Assembly (NCBI GenBank): GCA_018402485.1
Contig: JAGYIY010000002.1
Location: 186,001 to 250,000 of the forward strand
Reading direction: 5' to 3'
DNA length: 64,000 bases
Source: Roseivirga sp.
GTDB lineage: Bacteria > Bacteroidota > Bacteroidia > Cytophagales > Cyclobacteriaceae
The notes under the pieces were generated by a model, which was not told the origin of the DNA, ran no database searches, and saw nothing but the letters and a program-made list of their open reading frames with translations. Shown piece after piece: positions 59,253 through 64,000 of this stretch. Within the stretch, counting starts at the first letter, position 1; each line of letters opens with the position of its first letter. A program made the translations under genes and the position numbers.

Positions 59253-59435
59253 CTATGGATTTTTAGCGTCTCTTACCTTTTTGGCCATCTTCCATTCCTC
59301 AAATTCCTTTCTTTGTTTATCGTAATATTCTTGCCGTTCATGTGAGGTCATGGATTGTAGTTCACGATCGATTTTGTTCCGAATATCGCGCATCATCCTT
59401 ACCGCATCAAACTTCTTTTTCGTTTTAGTCTCCAT
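59253..59435 (-). CDS. Small basic/acidic helical protein, probable antitoxin of the PIN pair
   Basis: 60 residues from the ATG at 59435. METKTKKKFDAVRMMRDIRN is followed by a highly charged helix (SHERQEYYDKQRKEFEEWK). It overlaps the end of the PIN gene by 11 bp, so it is translated from the same message, toxin first. Short helical proteins encoded next to PIN nucleases usually wrap and inhibit them, so an antitoxin role is inferred; I do not recognise a named family. An in-frame ATG at 59468 would begin deep inside the PIN gene and is less likely. Confidence 0.65.
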   Translation of the reverse strand: METKTKKKFDAVRMMRDIRNKIDRELQSMTSHERQEYYDKQRKEFEEWKMAKKVRDAKNP

Positions 59436-59886
59436 GGTGCAAAATTTCTCTTGGTGTTCGTATTTCAATAGTTCGATAACCCTCTCTCAGATTTACAGAA
59501 TTGTACAGTCTTATTTTATCAAGGTTCACTATATGCTTAAAGTTCCAACTTACCAGAACTTCTATGTTATGAACTGTGGCAGTGGCTATATGTTGACAAT
59601 CAATCAAACTCTTGAACCCTACAATTCTTTCTTCTAAATAGATATCTGCCAGTTGTTCAGCCTGTTGGTTGAGTTCGATTGCTATTAAGTGTTCCGGAGT
59701 TAAGTAGTTCAAGTAATCTCGCACATTAGTTGGAGCATTCTTCAATTCTCTTAAAAGAATGTCCGATACTGTAAGCCTGTAATTGCCATCCTTCACTTCT
59801 TGAAAGAACAATTCAGTCCAATGCTGGAATTCCTCGTCAAATAAACCTCCTACCACTGAGGTATCAATGTAAACAGTTCGAACCAT
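59425..59886 (-). CDS. PIN domain nuclease, probable type II toxin
   Basis: 153 residues. The PIN fold is shown by the first acidic residue in VYIDTSVVGGLFD (D8), the helix with RELKNAP (acidic E), and DCQHIATATVHNIEVLVSWNFKHIV, where the conserved Asp and the final strand W-N-F-K replace the common W.D.h. It belongs to the VapC-like RNase superfamily, which cuts tRNA or other RNA with Mg2+. The partner is the overlapping small protein downstream. The gene order toxin-antitoxin is the reverse of vapBC. Confidence 0.82.
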   Translation of the reverse strand: MVRTVYIDTSVVGGLFDEEFQHWTELFFQEVKDGNYRLTVSDILLRELKNAPTNVRDYLNYLTPEHLIAIELNQQAEQLADIYLEERIVGFKSLIDCQHIATATVHNIEVLVSWNFKHIVNLDKIRLYNSVNLREGYRTIEIRTPREILHHGD

Positions 59887-59940
59887 ACACTAAAGTTCTA
59901 AAAAAATATTCGAATCGCAATTGGAAGATGGCTGAAAGGT

Positions 59941-60204
59941 AACGGCAGTGTGTCTCAAAACTCACTTTTAAAGCCGCTGACTTCCTTACTTATCAGTATA
60001 AATACCTTCCATGAAAAACGGTACCCTCAAGAGGTCTGACACCTCGCAGGTGTCTGACATCTCAACACCAATACCCACCGGGTAAAACGTAAGTTGAAGT
60101 AGAATACCTCTTTAAAAAATAAGGTAAATTTTACGAAAAACCCACAAGGCGGTGGGTGCAACAATCCCCGATTCGCTCAACCTAGGATTTCCCATTGGCT
60201 AACG
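59941..60204. repeat. Accessory-region repeat, copy B (about 264 bp)
   Basis: Begins AACGGCAGTGTGTCTCAA and includes the 33-bp palindrome (60030-60062), GGGTAAAACGTAAGTTGAA, TTTTACGAAAAACCCAC, GTGCAACAATCCCC and CGATTCGCTCAACCTAGGAT, ending near GGCTAACGG. It follows the order of copy A closely, with small indels. It sits between the PIN pair and the AbiE pair. The whole gap 59887-60234 is non-coding. Confidence 0.8.
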
Positions 60205-60234
60205 GGCCAGAGAATCCTTAGTTGTTGGCACAAG

Positions 60235-61143
60235 TTATTTTATATTCCATTCTATTTTTTTAAGACGAGCAGCAACTTGTTTCAGGGTTTCAATCAATTT
60301 GCCTTCTGCCGGAAGTCCACCTGTTACCAGGTCTTTGAAATCACCTTTGTATGCAGTTCTGAGTTGTTCCCATGTTTCTTGTGGTTTGGCAAATATGATT
60401 GCCGTTGAAGGATGTTCAGGAATCCAGTTGTTGTTGTTCTTATAGCTTATCATGTCGTCATAACCCACTTTTATCAGCATTTCATCAAAACCACTACTTT
60501 CAAAGAACTGCTTTATTTCTTCATCTTTTAGCATTTGATGGATGTCGTACACATGACGGATTTTGTTTCTCAGGTCATTTATCGGTTCTTCTGTTCTGGA
60601 GAACCTCACCAAACTCATCATCTTCTCGCAGAAAGTTCTCAGCTTGCTCAAAACCTGAATGGTGAATGGAGCCATATTGTATTGTTCAATCAGTTCGTCT
60701 TGACCTTTATATTTCATCATTTCATAAATGTAAGAACTGACTTGCATATCAGAAAAAGGTTTAAAATTCCCTAACCATGTAGCCTCAACCACTACGTGTT
60801 CCCTGACCTGACCAAAATCTCCTTCAAATAACTTGTTGTAATGATGAACCGTTTTCCGAATATTTCCCATTTTATTGGTTAGTCCTTCAACTTTTATTTC
60901 CGGAATTACCTTTTCCACTACTTTACTGATTGCTCGGATTTTCTTTTTTAACCTATTGTCGTTCTCTCCTTCATTACGGAGTACCACCATGTCAATATCT
61001 TCTGAGAATCGTTCTATTAGCTTGTGGCATTTTGAAAGTGCTGTTCCACCTTTAAAAACGGACTGATCGGCTATATCTGAATTGAATATCTCATACAAAG
61101 CAACCGTTACCCAATAATCCTTCTCCACATAAATGTCTCTCAT
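60235..61143 (-). CDS. AbiEii/AbiGii family nucleotidyltransferase toxin, with a disturbed 5' end
   Basis: 302 residues from the first usable ATG. It has the DNA polymerase-beta-like NTase core VFKGGTALSKCHKLIERFSEDIDMVV (GG-T-S...D-D motif; Asp pair in EDID) preceded by VEKDYWVTVALYEIF, the family hallmark. It is the toxin of a type IV toxin-antitoxin system acting in abortive phage infection; some members modify tRNA ends. The same frame continues upstream of this ATG for 22 codons (ELHSHKELLQDAILATAEYL...), which look like the missing family N-terminus but have no start codon. The ATG at 61208 is one base out of frame, so a 1-nt deletion is suspected. Confidence 0.85.
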   Translation of the reverse strand: MRDIYVEKDYWVTVALYEIFNSDIADQSVFKGGTALSKCHKLIERFSEDIDMVVLRNEGENDNRLKKKIRAISKVVEKVIPEIKVEGLTNKMGNIRKTVHHYNKLFEGDFGQVREHVVVEATWLGNFKPFSDMQVSSYIYEMMKYKGQDELIEQYNMAPFTIQVLSKLRTFCEKMMSLVRFSRTEEPINDLRNKIRHVYDIHQMLKDEEIKQFFESSGFDEMLIKVGYDDMISYKNNNNWIPEHPSTAIIFAKPQETWEQLRTAYKGDFKDLVTGGLPAEGKLIETLKQVAARLKKIEWNIK

Positions 61144-61209
61144 GTCGAGATATTCCGCTGTGGCAAGTATTGCATCTTGTAGTAGTTCTTTGTGGCTATG
61201 TAATTCATA

Positions 61210-61935
61210 TCAGTTAATATTCCATTTTGGCGCAGTTGGCAATGTTTCTTCTTTAATTCCGAGTTTATAATTGGTCAATGGGTTCAGGTTTGTTTTAAGG
61301 CTTTCAAGAGCGCTCTTCTTTTTTGATAATTCCAATATGGCGCCCAATAATGCTGCGGCTCTTGGTGGGTATTTCAAAGCATACCGGATCATTTTTGATT
61401 GATCATTTTCAGATAGCTTGCTTATTTTGTTTTTCAGTACCGCAATGGCTAATTTCTTGTCTAGGTCGGAAATGATCTTGAAGTCTTTTAGTGCATCTAG
61501 AATTTCCAGCAGGTGGTAATTTTCATTGGTTACATCAACATAGCTTTTAACCGGTTTGACTTGTGTTTTACCGATTTTGGTGGTTACCCTTTTTACTTTA
61601 CTTGCTACCTTGATGGTTTTAGGCACCTGCGTGGTTAAGCCCATGCGATTGTATAATGCCCCTCCGGTAATGTATGCAATGCGTTTTCCATCCTGAAAAA
61701 GATATGGTTTAAGGAGTTCTTCTTCTCGTGGCCTGAGTTCACCAAATGCAGATTGTTTAGGTTTGTAGAATACTCCGGTTGACACTCTTTTGATTATTCC
61801 TTTCTTAATCAATCGCTCAATAGCTTTAGCAGTAGCACCGTACTCCGACTGAGCAATATATAACTGTTGATACTTGAAGGTAGTTCCTTCCTGCATCCTG
61901 TTGATCTTACGTTCTATTTTCTCTGCTACCTTCAT
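61210..61935 (-). CDS. DUF6088/AbiEi-type antitoxin and autoregulator
   Basis: 241 residues from the ATG at 61935. The N-terminal winged helix-turn-helix carries KIERKINRMQEGTTFKYQQL, ATAKAIERLIKKGIIKRVSTGVFYKP. The C-terminal domain carries RIAYITGGALYNRMGLTTQVPKTIKVASK, like AbiEi antitoxins. Such proteins neutralise AbiEii and repress their own promoter. Its stop is immediately followed by the ATG at 61208 where abiEii would be expected to start. An upstream in-frame ATG at 61989 lies in the operator region and is unlikely to be used. Confidence 0.85.
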   Translation of the reverse strand: MKVAEKIERKINRMQEGTTFKYQQLYIAQSEYGATAKAIERLIKKGIIKRVSTGVFYKPKQSAFGELRPREEELLKPYLFQDGKRIAYITGGALYNRMGLTTQVPKTIKVASKVKRVTTKIGKTQVKPVKSYVDVTNENYHLLEILDALKDFKIISDLDKKLAIAVLKNKISKLSENDQSKMIRYALKYPPRAAALLGAILELSKKKSALESLKTNLNPLTNYKLGIKEETLPTAPKWNIN

Positions 61936-61959
61936 TGATAGTACATTTCTTAATGGAAG

Positions 61960-62013
61960 TAAAGATAATAAAGCGCAGTGATTTGTCAAGTATATTGCGC
62001 AAAATACTTGACA
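61960..62013 (-). promoter_or_regulatory. Promoter of abiE with overlapping inverted-repeat operator
   Basis: On the minus strand a -7 element TATCTTTA (61967-61960) lies 19 bp from CTTG (61990-61987), close to TTTG-N19-TAnnTTTG. The -33 box is inside one arm of a perfect inverted repeat TGTCAAGTAT / ATACTTGACA (61984-61993 and 62004-62013), whose 10-nt centre contains the palindrome TTGCGCAA. AbiEi proteins are known to bind inverted repeats at their own promoter, so this is the likely operator. The leader to the ATG at 61935 is short. Confidence 0.65.
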
Positions 62014-62065
62014 TTATGGGTTTGGTTTCTAAAAATAGATTAGCCACTTGGTATGAATGTTTGCC

Positions 62066-62187
62066 AACGGCAGTCCGTCTCAAAACTCACCTTTAAATCT
62101 GCTGAATTCCTACCTTTTCAGTAGAAACGACAGCCGGTTAAAAGCGGTACTTCAAGAGGTCTGACACCTCGCAGGTGTCAGACATCT
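62066..62187. repeat. Accessory-region repeat, copy C (first part only)
   Basis: Begins AACGGCAGTCCGTCTCAA and continues with CTCACCTTTAAATCTGCTGA, CGACAGCCGG and the 33-bp palindrome (62155-62187). In this copy the arm position that is mismatched in the other copies is paired (GTCTGAC with GTCAGAC). The second half found in copies A and B is missing. The rest of the gap 61990-62445 has no gene. Confidence 0.8.
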
Positions 62188-62307
62188 TTGCCCAAATCAA
62201 ATTCATATAGCATCTTGGCTATTTGGGACGGGGAAAATTTACTCTTTCTCATATTACAGTTTTTAAAATTAGAAATTCTATTTTTAATCTGTAGCAGTTT
62301 TGGGGGG

Positions 62308-62440
62308 GCTTACAACGTTTAGTATATGAAAAGTAGGCGATTTCGAAGCACAAAAATTTCGGTTAAGTACAAAGTTTGAAACGAGCCAAAACGCATGAAT
62401 TCACTACTGTTTCGCCTATTTTTTATATACATTGTTGGGC
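62308..62440. repeat. attC-like large hairpin downstream of the AIPR gene
   Basis: GCTTACAAC at 62308-62316 and TTGTTGGGC at 62432-62440 form imperfect outer arms. TATATGAAAAGTAGGCGA (62323-62340) pairs with TCGCCTATTTTTTATATA (62412-62429) with two G-T-type mismatches. The intervening loop is about 70 nt. The hairpin lies 5 bp beyond the AIPR stop codon. Read on the gene's strand, its first box GCCCAAC fits the integron RYYYAAC box; the opposite end GTTGTAAGC only roughly fits GTTRRRY. Structure seen; identity as a recombination site is inference. Confidence 0.55.
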
Positions 62441-62445
62441 GTTCG

Positions 62446-64000
62446 TTATTCTTCTTTTAGTTTCTTTATCACAGCTTCAAAAATTCCTTTATACGTTCCG
62501 TCTTTCTTTAGCCACTTATTTGTGTCGTTCGGTAGCCATTCTTCTCCTACATATTCCTTTTTCGCTTGTTTTTTCACATCAAGATAGTATTGAAGTGCTT
62601 TAATCGTCTTAATAGCAAAGTCGTCAAATTCAGTTTCAAGAGTTAGTGTGAAACGTTCGCTTTGATTTACATATCCATTTGGTTTGAAAGTGGACAACTC
62701 ACTTATTAAACTCTCTGGTGAATCTATTTTGTGTAGTTTGTCTTGAAAGAAGTATAAAGCTGAAAGTGAAAGTAAAACGTCATTTATGTAGTTGTTCCAT
62801 AAAATTTCATAATTGTTATATTTCTCTCCTTTAATGTCGTTTATTCTTTCCGCAATTCGATAAGCTAAAATGAGTTTGTAAAATTGGTCATCTTCATTTT
62901 TAGAAGAGTCAAAAATTCTGTCATAGTATAATTCAGAGAATACCAACTTATGGCGACCCACTGTAGATATTGGTAATTGCAAGTAAAAAGATAAATACGA
63001 AACACCTAAATCTAAATTTCTAATTTTTAAATGCATTGGACTTTTGCCAAATGGATTTCTATATTTTTTCTTATTCACCGTTGCCCATTCTCCATCTTTT
63101 TTGTCGTAGAAAACCCCAACATTATTTAGGTGTTCAAAAATCTTATTTTGAATTCTGTCGCCTGAATGTAAATCTCTTGCACTTATAGCATTTTGACTAT
63201 TACTGGCAACTGCAATGTCCATTGATATTTTTGAAGTTCTTGCTTTGTCTTTTACTTTAGTTAATCGAAGTAAAATTTGAATATTATCTGGTAAGTCGTT
63301 TACAATTCTTATAAGTGACTTGGCTGTTTGTCCACCGTTTACAATTTGAAAATTTTTGATTGTCAAGGTATTATTTTCATTAATTGTAAAGTCTTGACAC
63401 ACTCCATTAATTCCGTTGTTTAAAATCCAAAAATTTGATTTTTCTCCTTTAGAATACTCTTTTTTAATTTTTGAGTTAATATCGTTTTCGCCCTTGTAAT
63501 ATCTAACGTTTAATGCAAGAATTAGCTCTTTCTTATCTTCAATTATTGGCTTTAGGGAATTGGCATAAATTGAGGTGACAACTGTTTCTAATTCTGATTC
63601 GTCATTGTCATAGTAAGTAAGGTTTTTTGAAAATATTTCGTTCTCAACAAATCTTAATTCAACTTCATTTTTGGGTATTTCAATATCATCATAAAGTTCT
63701 TCCAATTCTTGGTAATTGTAATAACGAATGTCAAAATTTATGTTCTTGTCTTTGTAATTAGTATGAAGAGCATTTATATCTGTTTTTATATTGCCAATAA
63801 AGTCAGGGTCTATGAAGTAAAATGTGATAGAGAAATTGTTTGCTTTTAAGTTTTCGGGTGTTAGTATTGGCAATAACTCTTCGTCAATCACTTTTTTCAG
63901 TTTGTGATTAGGTGATAAGTTTTCGTCAGTCAAACCAATTATCCAATCAATAAAACGTTTGTTTTTCTTGATTTCATTAGTGTTTAGTAATTGGTTTTTA
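62446..64000 (-). CDS. AIPR family abortive-infection protein, cut by the window edge
   Basis: At least 517 codons are visible. The frame is open to base 64000 and the residues beyond a possible TTG at 63933 (NEIKKNKRFIDWIIG) look coding, so the N-terminus lies outside the window. The AIPR (abortive infection phage resistance) signature is ILALNVRYYKGENDINSKI followed by FWILNNGINGVCQDF and NFQIVNGGQTAKSLI, with IAVASNSQNAISARDL. These proteins give phage resistance in several systems, and some are partnered by modification or DNA-binding genes that would lie to the right. Downstream is an attC-like hairpin. Confidence 0.85.
   Translation of the reverse strand, partial: KNQLLNTNEIKKNKRFIDWIIGLTDENLSPNHKLKKVIDEELLPILTPENLKANNFSITFYFIDPDFIGNIKTDINALHTNYKDKNINFDIRYYNYQELEELYDDIEIPKNEVELRFVENEIFSKNLTYYDNDESELETVVTSIYANSLKPIIEDKKELILALNVRYYKGENDINSKIKKEYSKGEKSNFWILNNGINGVCQDFTINENNTLTIKNFQIVNGGQTAKSLIRIVNDLPDNIQILLRLTKVKDKARTSKISMDIAVASNSQNAISARDLHSGDRIQNKIFEHLNNVGVFYDKKDGEWATVNKKKYRNPFGKSPMHLKIRNLDLGVSYLSFYLQLPISTVGRHKLVFSELYYDRIFDSSKNEDDQFYKLILAYRIAERINDIKGEKYNNYEILWNNYINDVLLSLSALYFFQDKLHKIDSPESLISELSTFKPNGYVNQSERFTLTLETEFDDFAIKTIKALQYYLDVKKQAKKEYVGEEWLPNDTNKWLKKDGTYKGIFEAVIKKLKEE

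Noticed and set aside
62376..62603. 75-codon plus-strand frame at the end of AIPR
   Set aside because: It runs through the attC-like hairpin and antisense to AIPR; no coding signs.

Overview
The window is a stretch of chromosome from a member of the Bacteroidota, most likely a Cytophagales-type gliding or marine bacterium. Evidence: gldC, DUF3098 next to ftsX, TonB-dependent receptors with a carboxypeptidase-regulatory N-terminal domain, the ligase-associated Lhr helicase and PdeM, a split methionine synthase, weak Shine-Dalgarno signals, and promoters of the TTTG-N19..21-TAnnTTTG type. The identification is by reading the sequence; no database search was run.

Layout. 1-6 kb: end of a SIMPL-like protein, a quinone oxidoreductase, a large secreted BNR-propeller protein, a mannosyl-3-phosphoglycerate phosphatase with a decayed partner in front of it, and a lipoprotein. 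6-16 kb: Lhr-type helicase and PdeM of the ligase-associated repair set, separated by an S9 peptidase/isomerase pair, DUF3817, a TonB receptor and DUF2147. 16-21 kb: core block ftsX-DUF3098-truB-ribF-CoA transferase A/B-gldC. 20.7-32 kb: TonB receptor plus SGNH lipoprotein, kdsB, sugar isomerase plus sugar porter, and two secreted beta-propeller proteins, one with a Met/His-rich metal-binding-like segment. 32.1-33.8 kb: tRNA-Gln followed by a degenerate tandem array of its own 3' end and the 'mobile mystery' HTH/Fic pair under an unusually regular operator. 34-41 kb: a molybdenum hydroxylase pair, glycosyltransferase, SIMPL protein, prs-rplY and pth. 41-46 kb: metF-metH(C)-metH(N) under a SAM-I riboswitch. 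46-57.8 kb: ppx, gyrB, thioredoxin-like protein, FAD dehydrogenase, kynA divergent from a glutaryl-CoA-dehydrogenase-like gene, and a second BNR giant.

57.8-64 kb is an accessory, repeat-rich island. A lipoprotein, a PIN toxin/antitoxin pair, an AbiE type IV toxin-antitoxin pair and an AIPR abortive-infection gene all lie on the minus strand. They are separated by diverged copies of one repeat about 120-280 bp long that carries a 33-bp palindrome. The same palindrome recurs at 6.2 kb.

The most interesting things here are: (1) the repeat-separated defence/toxin-antitoxin array with attC-like hairpins 5 nt beyond two of its stop codons; (2) the three-operator, 33-bp-phased promoter of the HTH-Fic pair beside a tRNA with a tandem 3'-end array; (3) an apparent one-base deletion at the start of abiEii and an inverted-repeat operator on the abiE promoter. 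No integrase or transposase gene was found in the window.
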